NCBI RefSeq assembly: GCF_900111595.1 | Contig: NZ_FOHN01000002.1 | Coordinates: 62,001 to 126,000, forward strand | Direction: 5' to 3' | Origin: [Clostridium] polysaccharolyticum | GTDB lineage: Bacteria; Bacillota; Clostridia; Lachnospirales; Lachnospiraceae | Length of the DNA: 64,000 nt | In this document: in pieces, positions 45,649 to 53,750 of the stretch | Layout: every line of letters begins with the position of its first letter | How positions within the stretch are numbered: the first letter of the stretch is position 1 | The notes under the pieces: model-generated | Told to the model about the DNA's origin: nothing | The model's input: only the letters and a program-made list of their open reading frames with translations | Database searches by the model: none | Made by a program: the position numbers and the translations under genes

Positions 45649-46653
45649 TTATCTGATTCTCTCAGTCAATCCAAGTTTCTTCTGCACTTTTCTTAAAGTC
45701 TTGGTTGAGAAATACTGAGCCTTTTCATCATTTGCTTTAATCATGCTATCGATATATGCTTTATCCTTCGCCAATTCCGCAACACGTGCCTGTAATGGCT
45801 GTAAAATATCTGCTACGGATTCCCCAACGGCAAGTTTGAAGTCACCGTATCCTTTTCCATCAAACTCTTTTTCGATTTCGTCATAACTCTTACCAGATGC
45901 CGCACTGTAAATCTCCATCAAGTTGCTAATACCCGGCTTATCTTCGCTATAACGGACAACACTGTCAGAATCTGTTACGGCACGTTTGAATTTGCGAATA
46001 ACGGTATCCCTGTCATCTGTTAAATAAATGCTGGCATTTAAGTTTTCATCTGACTTAGACATTTTTTTTGCAGGATCCTGCAGACTCATAACCCTAGCCC
46101 CTTTCTTGCCAATGAAAGGTTCTGGAACCGTAAACACATCACCATAAACGGAATTAAAACGCTCTGCAATATCTCTGGTAATTTCAAGGTGCTGTTTCTG
46201 GTCTGCACCAATTGGCACTACATCTGCCTGATATAATAAAATATCTGCTGCCATTAATACCGGGTAAGTATATAAACCTGCATTGATGTTATCTGCATGT
46301 TTGGAAGACTTGTCCTTAAACTGTGTCATGCGGTTTAATTCTCCCATATAAGTAAAACAGTTTAATAACCATGCAAGTTCAGCATGTCCACTTACATGTG
46401 ACTGGTAGTAAATACAGTTCTTTTCAGGATCCAAACCAGCAGCTACATATAATATATATAAAGCTCTTGCTCTCTGACGAAATTCCGTTGGGTTTTGTCT
46501 TACTGTAAGAGAATGTAAATCCATTACTCCATAAAAACACTCGTATTCTTCATTCAATGTTACCCAGTTCTTTAATGCTCCAAGATAATTTCCTAAGGTT
46601 AAATTACCTGTGGCCTGCATTCCACTGTAAAGTACCTTTTTCCCATTTATCAT
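45649..46653 (-). CDS. trpS: Tryptophanyl-tRNA synthetase
   Basis: The start is the ATG at 46653 (MINGKKVLYSGMQ) with GGAGG eight bases upstream; the ATG two codons earlier is too close to the site. The 334-residue class I enzyme has TGNLTLGNYLGAL (HIGH equivalent), GADQKQHLEITRDIA and KKMSKSDEN (KMSKS). It charges tRNA-Trp. Only about 170 bp separate it from the divergent neighbour and no T-box leader or tRNA-Trp specifier region was seen. Confidence 0.95.
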   Translation of the reverse strand: MINGKKVLYSGMQATGNLTLGNYLGALKNWVTLNEEYECFYGVMDLHSLTVRQNPTEFRQRARALYILYVAAGLDPEKNCIYYQSHVSGHAELAWLLNCFTYMGELNRMTQFKDKSSKHADNINAGLYTYPVLMAADILLYQADVVPIGADQKQHLEITRDIAERFNSVYGDVFTVPEPFIGKKGARVMSLQDPAKKMSKSDENLNASIYLTDDRDTVIRKFKRAVTDSDSVVRYSEDKPGISNLMEIYSAASGKSYDEIEKEFDGKGYGDFKLAVGESVADILQPLQARVAELAKDKAYIDSMIKANDEKAQYFSTKTLRKVQKKLGLTERIR

Positions 46654-46770
46654 TTTCATACCTCCAAGGTTGTTTCTTTCTTATTAGTTTAACACAATTC
46701 CCCATTATAGTAAATGTCTGAATCCAATCCCTTTATTTTTAAAGGAAGTTCTTGGATTTTTCTAAGAATC

Positions 46771-46799
46771 TTGTACTGATTTCATTCCCTTATTAATAT
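46771..46799 (+). promoter_or_regulatory. Predicted promoter of the paired hypothetical genes
   Basis: TTGTAC, 17 bp, TAATAT, about 30 bp upstream of the ATG at 46828. Confidence 0.5.
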
Positions 46800-46827
46800 A
46801 TTATAATAAAAAATGGTGAGGTAAAAA

Positions 46828-47379
46828 ATGGCAATCATGAATGGTTCCACAGAATATCTGTTAAATATTATCCGTGCCGCAATCCCATATGTTACTTCTA
46901 GAACAAGAAGCAATATGGAAGTTGCTATAAAAACTGGTGAATTAGCTGAATCTTTTCAGGGAAGGGGGAATTCCCCAGAACTAGAAGCCTGCGATCTGGG
47001 CGAGGAAACCGTGGATGTGGAAGGACTTTTACTTAGTGTACAAAATGTATGTGTAGGAAGAGAACGGGAAATGGTTAATACCGCCCTCAATTTCTATAAA
47101 ACCAGAAGTCTCTATCAAGCCTATCAGGCATTCCGCCGTAACACACTTCAGCCAGAATTACAGGCTGCCAGCGTAGGAAATGAGCAAGGCCACTCTAACA
47201 ATCCAAATAATACAATGTTTGATTTCTTAATGTCTCAGCTTACACCAGAACAGAAATCTACTTTTGACACTATGAACATGCTCATAAACAATGGCAACTT
47301 TAGCGACCCTTCAAACCTCAGCAATCTTGCTAAGATGATGGGGGCAGGCTCTAATAACGGCAACGGAAATGTTAAATAA
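46828..47379 (+). CDS. Hypothetical protein (183 aa), first of a related pair
   Basis: Not recognised. A 183-residue predominantly helical, soluble protein. The first ~100 residues include LLNIIRAAIPYVTSRTRSNMEVAIKTGELAESFQG. A Gln/Asn-rich linker and a helix FLMSQLTPEQKSTFDTMNMLI follow, then a Gly/Asn-rich tail. The final helix shares the pattern L-x-P-x-x-Q-x-x-F-D-x-M with the next gene, 17 bp downstream, so the two products may be related or assemble together. No signal peptide. AGAAAGGGGG precedes the next ATG, and GTGAGG precedes this one. Confidence 0.7.
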   Translation: MAIMNGSTEYLLNIIRAAIPYVTSRTRSNMEVAIKTGELAESFQGRGNSPELEACDLGEETVDVEGLLLSVQNVCVGREREMVNTALNFYKTRSLYQAYQAFRRNTLQPELQAASVGNEQGHSNNPNNTMFDFLMSQLTPEQKSTFDTMNMLINNGNFSDPSNLSNLAKMMGAGSNNGNGNVK

Positions 47380-47396
47380 AGAAAGGGGGATTTCCA

Positions 47397-47666
47397 ATGG
47401 CTGATTTAGATTGGATCCATGACCCATTGTTAAAAAATATGAGCCATCACAAAAAAGAGATTTTAACCAGCCTGATAAAACAGGCAGAAGGAAAATCAGC
47501 TGCAGAAACCATACCAATACTTCTAAGTACCCAAAAACTTATGAACGAACAAGGTGTAAAATTTTCTCCACAAGAACAGAACGCTATGTTTTCTATTTTA
47601 TCCAAAAAATTAAATCCTCAAGAACAGCAGCGATTTGATGCAATGAAGAAAATGATGCGGTTTTAA
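47397..47666 (+). CDS. Hypothetical helical protein (89 aa), second of the pair
   Basis: Not recognised. An 89-residue basic, all-helical soluble protein. It contains SPQEQNAMFSILSKK and LNPQEQQRFDAMKKMM, the latter repeating the L-x-P-x-x-Q-x-x-F-D-x-M pattern of the upstream protein. The strong GGGGG site and 17-bp spacing show cotranslation with the 183-residue gene. Together they look like a small conserved two-gene unit of unknown function, with a strong terminator behind. Confidence 0.7.
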   Translation: MADLDWIHDPLLKNMSHHKKEILTSLIKQAEGKSAAETIPILLSTQKLMNEQGVKFSPQEQNAMFSILSKKLNPQEQQRFDAMKKMMRF

Positions 47667-47672
47667 CAGCAG

Positions 47673-47719
47673 CAAAATGTCTTCTCACTCAAGATTAAGG
47701 GAGAAGACATTTTGTTTTT
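47673..47719 (+). terminator. Intrinsic terminator after the hypothetical pair
   Basis: CAAAATGTCTTCTC and GAGAAGACATTTTG form a perfect 14-bp stem followed by TTTTT. Confidence 0.9.
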
Positions 47720-47757
47720 ATCCGATTAATAAACTAATGGATTAATCTGTTAGTTTA

Positions 47758-48579
47758 TTAATTTATTAATTTATTAATTACACTAGAATAATTGCTTAGC
47801 ATGTTACTGCTGTCTGAATTTCCATAAAGCTGTGAATACAAATCACGAGCGGATAAAGACGAAGAACTTTTATCTGATATGCTGCGGACGATCTCATTAG
47901 ACAGTTTTTGAATATCCTCTTCTGATAACCTGCCTGACGAAGCATTTTGAGCTGTATTTTCCTCTGATGTTTTTTCCTTCTTGCTTGCATGCTTTGCAGA
48001 ATCAACACCTAAATATCCAAATATCTTTTTAATATAATTCTGAGTTTCCTGAAAAGGAGGAACTCCACCATATTTATCAACATTTCCGGAACCAGCATTG
48101 TAAGCTGCCAAAGCAAGCTTTACACTTCCGTTATACTTTGTCAGCTTGTCAGCCAGATATTTCGTACCTGCCAGAATATTTTCCCTCGCATCAAAAGAAT
48201 TCTGGACTCCTAGTCCTTTTGCAGTGGCAGGCATTAACTGCATAATGCCTTGTGCTCCCACACTCGACACGGCCTGTGTATTAAAATCAGACTCAGCCTT
48301 TGCAACAGCCTTAATTAGTGCAACTGGCACCCCATAAGTATCTGCTGCCTCCTGAAAATACGTTTCTAGAGAACCTGGCGAATCTACACAAACTAAATCT
48401 TCTGGATTTGTATACTTGGTTCCACTATTTTTATCTATTTCTTTTTCGTTATTCTCTTGTTCATTTATCTTTTTGTCTAAAACGGAATCAAACTTTTCTC
48501 CATCAGTCTTACTTAATGCTTTGTCTGTTGGCAGGCTTCTTACATAAGTAAGTCCCTTTAATTGGATGGAATTGACCAT
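47758..48579 (-). CDS. Lytic transglycosylase (SLT domain)
   Basis: The start is the ATG at 48579 behind AGGAGAGG; an upstream GTG at 48597 is less suitable. Residues ~95-210 of this 273-residue protein form the goose-lysozyme-like SLT domain: catalytic Glu in AKAESDFN, GAQGIMQLMPATA, and LALAAYNAGSG. It cleaves peptidoglycan. Unusually, no signal peptide or membrane segment is visible; the polar N-terminal ~90 residues are Lys/Glu/Asn-rich. It could use another export route, such as the flagellar one, as FlgJ-type enzymes do, or be released by lysis. A Ser-rich tail ends in repeated Ile-Asn-Lys codons. AT repeats near the stop are local. Confidence 0.85.
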   Translation of the reverse strand: MVNSIQLKGLTYVRSLPTDKALSKTDGEKFDSVLDKKINEQENNEKEIDKNSGTKYTNPEDLVCVDSPGSLETYFQEAADTYGVPVALIKAVAKAESDFNTQAVSSVGAQGIMQLMPATAKGLGVQNSFDARENILAGTKYLADKLTKYNGSVKLALAAYNAGSGNVDKYGGVPPFQETQNYIKKIFGYLGVDSAKHASKKEKTSEENTAQNASSGRLSEEDIQKLSNEIVRSISDKSSSSLSARDLYSQLYGNSDSSNMLSNYSSVINKLIN

Positions 48580-48783
48580 TTGCACCTCTCCTAACACTAT
48601 TTTTCCATGTATAATATCTTAGATTATAACACATGTCCGCACTAGTAACAACCCTGTCATTGTACCTATTCTCGTCACATTTCTTGCACAGCAGGCTGAT
48701 ATAACCCAGATACAGGAAATTTACCATAAGTTTCATTCCTTAATACTAATTGTCATTCTTTCAATCATTATCCATGAGAAAAT

Positions 48784-49323
48784 TTATCTCATCATACTAA
48801 GAATCATTTCAGCAGTTTCCACCATATTGGTACCGCTATCCATGCTTGTCTTTTGTATGTATCTATGTGCCTCTTCTTCAGACATGTTATTTCGCTCCAT
48901 TAATACAATCTTTGCCTTATCAATTGTATCTTTGTCCGCCTGCGAACGCTGTTTTCCTGCCTTTTTCTTTTTCTGTCTCGTATACTGGTAAGTCATCATT
49001 TCCAATGTATTCATCAAATCTTTTGTCTTTAAAGGCATTCCAAGACAGATAATTTCGTTATTCATACATTCTGAAAGTTTTGCAGGGGATGCAATTAGTA
49101 ACATTTGAAAAGAGCGGGGCAAATAATTGTACAGTTCAAGATAATGCATATCTGCAAATTTGTATCCACAAATAATAATGCCTTCATCTAACTCATTGGC
49201 AAGACTGATAGCCTGTGCTCCCAAAGTACAGACAGCCTGTACTTCTAAGCCACAACGTACCAGCACATTTTTTATGCTTTTCCCATTTTCCAGCTTGGGA
49301 AATAGCACTATAAAACTTAACAC
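48784..49323 (-). CDS. ANTAR-domain antitermination regulator (NitR-like)
   Basis: The start is a GTG at 49323 with GGAGGTGA nine bases upstream. The 179-residue protein has a receiver-like N-terminal domain lacking the phosphorylatable Asp (GIIICGYKFADM), then a Lys-rich linker, and a C-terminal ANTAR domain (AKIVLMERNNMSEEEAHRYIQKTSMDSG). ANTAR proteins bind paired hexaloop hairpins in nascent leaders and prevent termination. It is 43 bp downstream of glnA in the same unit, as in Clostridium NitR, which controls nitrogen genes. The glnA leader does contain a terminator directly after the promoter. Confidence 0.88.
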   Translation of the reverse strand: MLSFIVLFPKLENGKSIKNVLVRCGLEVQAVCTLGAQAISLANELDEGIIICGYKFADMHYLELYNYLPRSFQMLLIASPAKLSECMNNEIICLGMPLKTKDLMNTLEMMTYQYTRQKKKKAGKQRSQADKDTIDKAKIVLMERNNMSEEEAHRYIQKTSMDSGTNMVETAEMILSMMR

Positions 49324-49366
49324 ATCTAATCACCTCCACATTTTTTTGTCTGTTGGTGATTGCATC

Positions 49367-50662
49367 CTAAATACGGTATAAATACTGTTCGATCTCCCAA
49401 TTGGATACCTGTTTACAATACTCATCCCATTCCTTTTTCTTTCGTTCCACTAGTTTAGTGGCAATCTGTTTTCCTACCACATCTCTAATAAATGTATCCT
49501 TTTCAAACTCCTGAATGGCACATTCTAAGTTAGATGGTAATATTTCCACTCTTTCTTTGTTATCTTTGATACAAGACGTTTTCTTTTTCTCAATGCCTTC
49601 CAGTCCTGCTGCCAGACAAGCTGCAATAACCAGATATGGATTGGAAGCTGCATCAGGGCTTCTAAGAATCAGCTGTGTTCCTCCATCAGAAGCAGATTCA
49701 ATGCGAACCAGAGTGTCTCTGGCAGATTCAGACCAGTTCACTTCTACTGGTGCATTATATCCTTTTACCAGACGCTTATAAGAATTAATAATCGGATTGT
49801 TTAATAAAGTCATGCCTTTTATATGTTCTAATATACCAGCTGTAAAATAATATGCAATATCGCTGATTTTATTTTCTTTCTCTCTATCCGTAAAGACGTT
49901 TCTGCCCATCTGGTCATACAGCTTAAATGTTAAATGCATGCCAGAACCATTTACTCCACACAAAGGCTTTGGCATAAATGTAGCATGATAACCATGTCTT
50001 CTGGCTGTAGTGCGTACAACCATTTTAAATGTTGCAATATTGTCTGCAGAACGTAAAGCATCATCACTTTTAAAATCTATTTCATGCTGGGCAACTGCTC
50101 TTGAATGGTAAGAACTTTCCACCTCAAAACCCATTTCCTCAAGAAACATAACCATTTCACGTCTAGCGTTCTGTCCCTGATCCAAAGGTCCAATATCAAA
50201 ATATGCACCTTTTTCTCTTGTCTTGGTAGTTGGTTCCCCATTCTCATCTGTATCAAATAAGTAAAATTCACATTCCGAACCAACATCCAGTGTATAACCA
50301 AGCTTACTAGCTTTCTTAATTACTTTCTTTAATACATTTCTGGAATCCGCTTCAAATGATTCCCCATTTTCTTTTCTTACATCACAAAGCAATCTTGCAA
50401 CCTTTCCTTGCTGTGGTCTCCAAGGAATAATTGTAAAAGTATCCAGATCTGGAACTAAAAACAAATGTCCTACATGATCATCCATACCCTCAATCGCTGC
50501 ACCATCAAACATACATTTATCATTAAGTACTTTTTCAAGCTGGCTTGTTGTAACTGCCATGTTTTTTAATGTTCCAAAAATATCAACAAACTGAAGACGA
50601 ATAAATTCCACATCTTCTTCCTCAACCATATCCATGATATCCTGTTTTGTATATCTGCTCAC
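49367..50662 (-). CDS. glnA: Glutamine synthetase, type I
   Basis: The start is a GTG at 50662 giving MSRYTKQDIMDMVEEEDV, matching family starts; a TTG seven codons upstream is rejected. The 431-residue GSI shows VEFIRLQFVD, CMFDGAAIEGM, GSECEFYLFD, ATFMPKPLCGVNGSGMH (read as ATFMPKP and GSGMH) and the NSYKRLVKGYNAPV loop. It makes glutamine from glutamate, ammonia and ATP. It lacks a Tyr-adenylylation loop as found in proteobacteria, fitting the alpha-type of Firmicutes. It is cotranscribed with the ANTAR gene and preceded by an attenuator. Confidence 0.95.
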   Translation of the reverse strand: MSRYTKQDIMDMVEEEDVEFIRLQFVDIFGTLKNMAVTTSQLEKVLNDKCMFDGAAIEGMDDHVGHLFLVPDLDTFTIIPWRPQQGKVARLLCDVRKENGESFEADSRNVLKKVIKKASKLGYTLDVGSECEFYLFDTDENGEPTTKTREKGAYFDIGPLDQGQNARREMVMFLEEMGFEVESSYHSRAVAQHEIDFKSDDALRSADNIATFKMVVRTTARRHGYHATFMPKPLCGVNGSGMHLTFKLYDQMGRNVFTDREKENKISDIAYYFTAGILEHIKGMTLLNNPIINSYKRLVKGYNAPVEVNWSESARDTLVRIESASDGGTQLILRSPDAASNPYLVIAACLAAGLEGIEKKKTSCIKDNKERVEILPSNLECAIQEFEKDTFIRDVVGKQIATKLVERKKKEWDEYCKQVSNWEIEQYLYRI

Positions 50663-50734
50663 AAATATCGCACCCTTTCTCAATATAGAGTTATCCTTAA
50701 TTACCTACTTTCAGTCCAACGACTTTCCTATCAA

Positions 50735-50772
50735 TAAAAAAAGACAAAGTGGTTCCTTATTAGACCACCTTG
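50735..50772 (-). terminator. Terminator/attenuator in the glnA leader
   Basis: On the minus strand CAAGGTGGT and ACCACTTTG pair around a 10-nt loop and are followed by TCTTTTTTT. The structure begins about 8 nt after the predicted transcription start of glnA and could also end the upstream HAD gene. Confidence 0.75.
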
Positions 50773-50786
50773 CCCATTTACCTGTT

Positions 50787-50815
50787 ATATTAACAAGAAA
50801 ATCTGTCTTTGTCAA
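50787..50815 (-). promoter_or_regulatory. Promoter of glnA-ANTAR operon
   Basis: TTGACA, 17 bp, TAATAT on the minus strand, between the HAD stop codon and the leader terminator. No comparable promoter was seen between the terminator and glnA. Confidence 0.65.
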
Positions 50816-50843
50816 TTCCTATACTGCTTTCCCAACATGGTAT

Positions 50844-51638
50844 CTAAATAATGTGGTAATGCTCTAACGCTTTGTATATTCCATCATCATGTATATCTGT
50901 AGTTACAAATGATACTTTATCTAATAGATATGGATGGCTATTTCCCATAGCTATACTGATTCCTGCATGATCAAGCATAGAAATATCATTCATGCTGTCT
51001 CCTATGGCAATTGTCCGTTCATTGGGAATTCCTAAATGCTGTGCCACATAATCCATTCCTGTTGCCTTTGAAAATCCTGTTGGAACTAATTCATAAAAAT
51101 CTTTCTCTCTTGCAATAAACTCAAACTCCGATTTATATTTTTCATGAAATGCTTCAAAGTTGGAGTTTTCCACTAGCCAGAGTGCCATTTTATCAAATAT
51201 AATATCTTCATCATCCCAAAGTTTTTGAAAATCTAATTGATTTCCAAATGTATCTCTTGAATGTTTTACCATATCAACAACTGGATGCAGACATTCCTTT
51301 CTATAATAAATATTTTTCCTGCCTTCTAAAATTCCATCAATATTGCATTCTAGCAGATCTTTAACAAGCTGTTTTGACTTTTCCGTACCTAATTCCTGTT
51401 TCATTAACTCTTTTCCATGTAAATAAATATTTGTCCCGCATCCACAGACAAATCCATCAAAAGATATATCTTTTATAAAAGGGTCAACTGCTGAGTAGGT
51501 TCTGCCTGTATTGATAAATGTATAGTGTCCATTTTTCTTAGCAAGCCTGATTGCTTCAATGGTTGAATCTGGAATTCCACTTTTATCTTCTGGAACGATT
51601 GTCCCATCAATATCAAAAAATATTGCGTAATGCTCCAT
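50844..51638 (-). CDS. HAD superfamily phosphatase (Cof-like)
   Basis: A 264-residue HAD hydrolase with nucleophile motif FFDIDGTIV, motif II INTGRTYS, then a Cof-type cap, and the C-terminal motif IGDSMNDISMLDHAG. Such enzymes dephosphorylate sugar phosphates, FMN or similar metabolites; the substrate cannot be read. The ATG follows AGGAGAG. It is immediately upstream of the glnA promoter but separated from it by the terminator. Confidence 0.9.
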   Translation of the reverse strand: MEHYAIFFDIDGTIVPEDKSGIPDSTIEAIRLAKKNGHYTFINTGRTYSAVDPFIKDISFDGFVCGCGTNIYLHGKELMKQELGTEKSKQLVKDLLECNIDGILEGRKNIYYRKECLHPVVDMVKHSRDTFGNQLDFQKLWDDEDIIFDKMALWLVENSNFEAFHEKYKSEFEFIAREKDFYELVPTGFSKATGMDYVAQHLGIPNERTIAIGDSMNDISMLDHAGISIAMGNSHPYLLDKVSFVTTDIHDDGIYKALEHYHII

Positions 51639-51741
51639 AATCTCTCCTGTTCTGTATTTTTCTTTGTTCTTATTATAACGTATCCTTTACAATCCTACCA
51701 ACCATTTCAAGCAATTTGTGTACTTTTTATAAAACAAACTA

Positions 51742-51770
51742 TTGTAGAAAATATCTTTTTGTACTATACT
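51742..51770 (+). promoter_or_regulatory. Predicted promoter of the lipoprotein gene
   Basis: TTGTAG, 17 bp, TATACT, about 42 bp upstream of the ATG at 51813. Confidence 0.5.
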
Positions 51771-51812
51771 AACAAGTAAATGGCTTAAAATTATATTTGG
51801 AGGAATATTTTT

Positions 51813-52823
51813 ATGAAAAAAACTTCAGTGAAAAAAATTTCAGCATTTCTAATCTCATGTGTTATGGCTCTTAGCATAACTGCCTGTAAACAAAAACCTG
51901 CTGAAACCAAAACATCCAAGGTTCCAGCTTCACAAGCTAGTGAAAATACAACTGTTACACCAAATACATCCAATCAGCCGAAGGAATCTGCTACTTCTAC
52001 TCCTAAAACCAGTACCTCCATCAATAAGATTGAAGCAGGCTTAGGTGATTTAAAATTATATTATAACAGCAAGTGGACTTATGATGCTGAGAAAAGCCAA
52101 GATGCTACACTGGCCTTTACAAGAGGAAATACCATAATTGGAGTTACTTGCAGCCAGGAAACTACGTATCAAATTCCACAGGACATGATGAAACGTTCTC
52201 TAGATGCTGCCAAAGCACAGGAAAAAGATATAAAAATAATCAAAGACATGAAAGAAATCAAAGTAAATGGCGACATCTGGTATGAATGTTCCTACCAGAC
52301 AGGCTCTGGAGATGATACTCAGTATTATATTCAGCGTACCTATGGCAAAAACTATTATGCCTATTCTATTTCCTACATGGGAGTTGGCGATGATTTTGAA
52401 GCTTTCAAATCTAATGCCCTGACTATTTTAGACAGCTGTATTTTAGATGTTCCTGATAACAAAGGGGAACAGGAAGCGAAAAAAGAACTGATTGGCGAAT
52501 TAGATGCTGGTTCCAAAGGTTATCTGGAATTAAGGAAAGATGGTACTTACTATTGGTATAGCGATTCTTCAAAGAGTATGGATAATGTACATTACGGAAC
52601 TTACGCTTGTGATAATAAAATCAAAGCTATGAATATCGCAGAAGGAAAAAACGGTTATTATTTAGCCCTTTTCCCATCCAAATATTTTGTCAATGGCGAA
52701 GAAAGTGATATGGCGGCCTATAAAATTGAATTTGCATTTTCTAAAGCTGCATCCAAAGGTGCTGATTACCAGGCAATCAACTTACTCAATTATTCTGTAT
52801 ACGATTTTGTTCGTATCAAATAA
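51813..52823 (+). CDS. Lipoprotein of unknown function (336 aa)
   Basis: The signal peptide ends in a lipobox ITAC (Cys25), so it is anchored outside the membrane. A Ser/Thr/Pro-rich linker (~28-70) is followed by a domain at ~75-215 resembling PsbP/DcrB-like folds (YYNSKWTYDAE, IIGVTCSQE). A C-terminal beta-rich region (~225-336) contains KGYLELRKDGTYYWYSD, a lipocalin-like or DUF-type repeat. No catalytic motif seen. Start: ATG with GGAGGAA. Single gene between a promoter and a terminator, divergent from the HAD gene. Confidence 0.8.
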   Translation: MKKTSVKKISAFLISCVMALSITACKQKPAETKTSKVPASQASENTTVTPNTSNQPKESATSTPKTSTSINKIEAGLGDLKLYYNSKWTYDAEKSQDATLAFTRGNTIIGVTCSQETTYQIPQDMMKRSLDAAKAQEKDIKIIKDMKEIKVNGDIWYECSYQTGSGDDTQYYIQRTYGKNYYAYSISYMGVGDDFEAFKSNALTILDSCILDVPDNKGEQEAKKELIGELDAGSKGYLELRKDGTYYWYSDSSKSMDNVHYGTYACDNKIKAMNIAEGKNGYYLALFPSKYFVNGEESDMAAYKIEFAFSKAASKGADYQAINLLNYSVYDFVRIK

Positions 52824-52846
52824 ACATGTCGTTTTAATAAAGCGTA

Positions 52847-52883
52847 AAAAACATCCAGGATTGATATATCTGGATGTTTTTTT
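52847..52883 (+). terminator. Terminator after the lipoprotein gene
   Basis: AAAACATCCAG and CTGGATGTTTT form an 11-bp stem with a small loop and a T-run. Confidence 0.85.
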
Positions 52884-52913
52884 GCTAACACTGTTTAACT
52901 TATTCTGTAATTT

Positions 52914-53750
52914 CTATGCCTCATATTCTGCTACATCAATAGATTCAATTACAACATCCTCTAAAGGCTTATCGTTTTCATCCGTTTTTGTTGCTGCAAT
53001 CTTGTCTAACACATCAAGGCCGTCGTATACTTGTCCAAATACAGTATAACCACCACTTAGATAAATAGAACCGCCAGCTTTTAGATAGTTATCAATTACG
53101 CTGTCATCATATGCTTCTAATGGCAAGCCTGTCTGTTGTTTGTACTGCTGTACATACTGTGCAAATGCCTGTTTTAACTCTTCTTTATCCTGTGATACAA
53201 TAGATGATTCCTGAGTAAGAAAGAACTGGCTTCCATTAGTGTTTCCGCCACCTGCATTCGCCATGCATAAAGAACCCCGCAAAGGAATCAGGTACTGGTT
53301 AATTTCATCTTCAAAAGATTTTCCCCAGATGCTTTCGCCTCCCATTCCAGTTCCTTGTGGATCGCCACCCTGAATCATGAAGTTCTCTATAACACGGTGG
53401 AATGTTATGCCATTATAATACCCATTTTTAGCCAAAGTAGTAAAGTTCTTCACAGCCTTTGGTGCTGCATCTGGAAAGAAATGCACTTTTATATCACCAT
53501 AATCTTTTATATGAAGTGTAGCAACCGTCTCACCCTTTTCTGGGCCTGCCAGCTGGTCAATTACCTTATCCGTTGGAGCTTGCACATCTTCTATATTTTC
53601 TGCCTGTGCCTCTTGTGTTTCTTCTTTACTGGCTGCACCTGAATCTTTTTCAGCTTTTGTATCCTTTGACCCACATCCTGTTAAAGCTGCTGATAAAGCT
53701 AACACACAGCCGAATACTGCTGCTTTCTTAAAAAACTTACTTTTTCTCAT
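52914..53750 (-). CDS. Peptidyl-prolyl cis-trans isomerase, cyclophilin lipoprotein
   Basis: A 278-residue protein with a lipoprotein signal ending ALTGC (Cys26), an acidic linker, then a cyclophilin domain from ~80: FFPDAAPKAVKNF, GITFHRVIENFMIQGGDPQGTG and LCMANAGGGNTNGSQFFLT carry the catalytic Arg, Phe/Gln and Trp-region residues. It helps fold proteins outside the membrane. Its start codon overlaps the stop of the DbpA helicase gene by 4 bp (ATGA), so it is translationally coupled. An insert of about 40 residues (SIVSQDKEELKQAFAQYVQQ) lies inside the domain. Confidence 0.92.
   Translation of the reverse strand: MRKSKFFKKAAVFGCVLALSAALTGCGSKDTKAEKDSGAASKEETQEAQAENIEDVQAPTDKVIDQLAGPEKGETVATLHIKDYGDIKVHFFPDAAPKAVKNFTTLAKNGYYNGITFHRVIENFMIQGGDPQGTGMGGESIWGKSFEDEINQYLIPLRGSLCMANAGGGNTNGSQFFLTQESSIVSQDKEELKQAFAQYVQQYKQQTGLPLEAYDDSVIDNYLKAGGSIYLSGGYTVFGQVYDGLDVLDKIAATKTDENDKPLEDVVIESIDVAEYEA

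Noticed and set aside
46654-46827. T-box leader for trpS
   Set aside because: The gap is only about 170 bp and no T-box sequence or terminator/antiterminator was seen.
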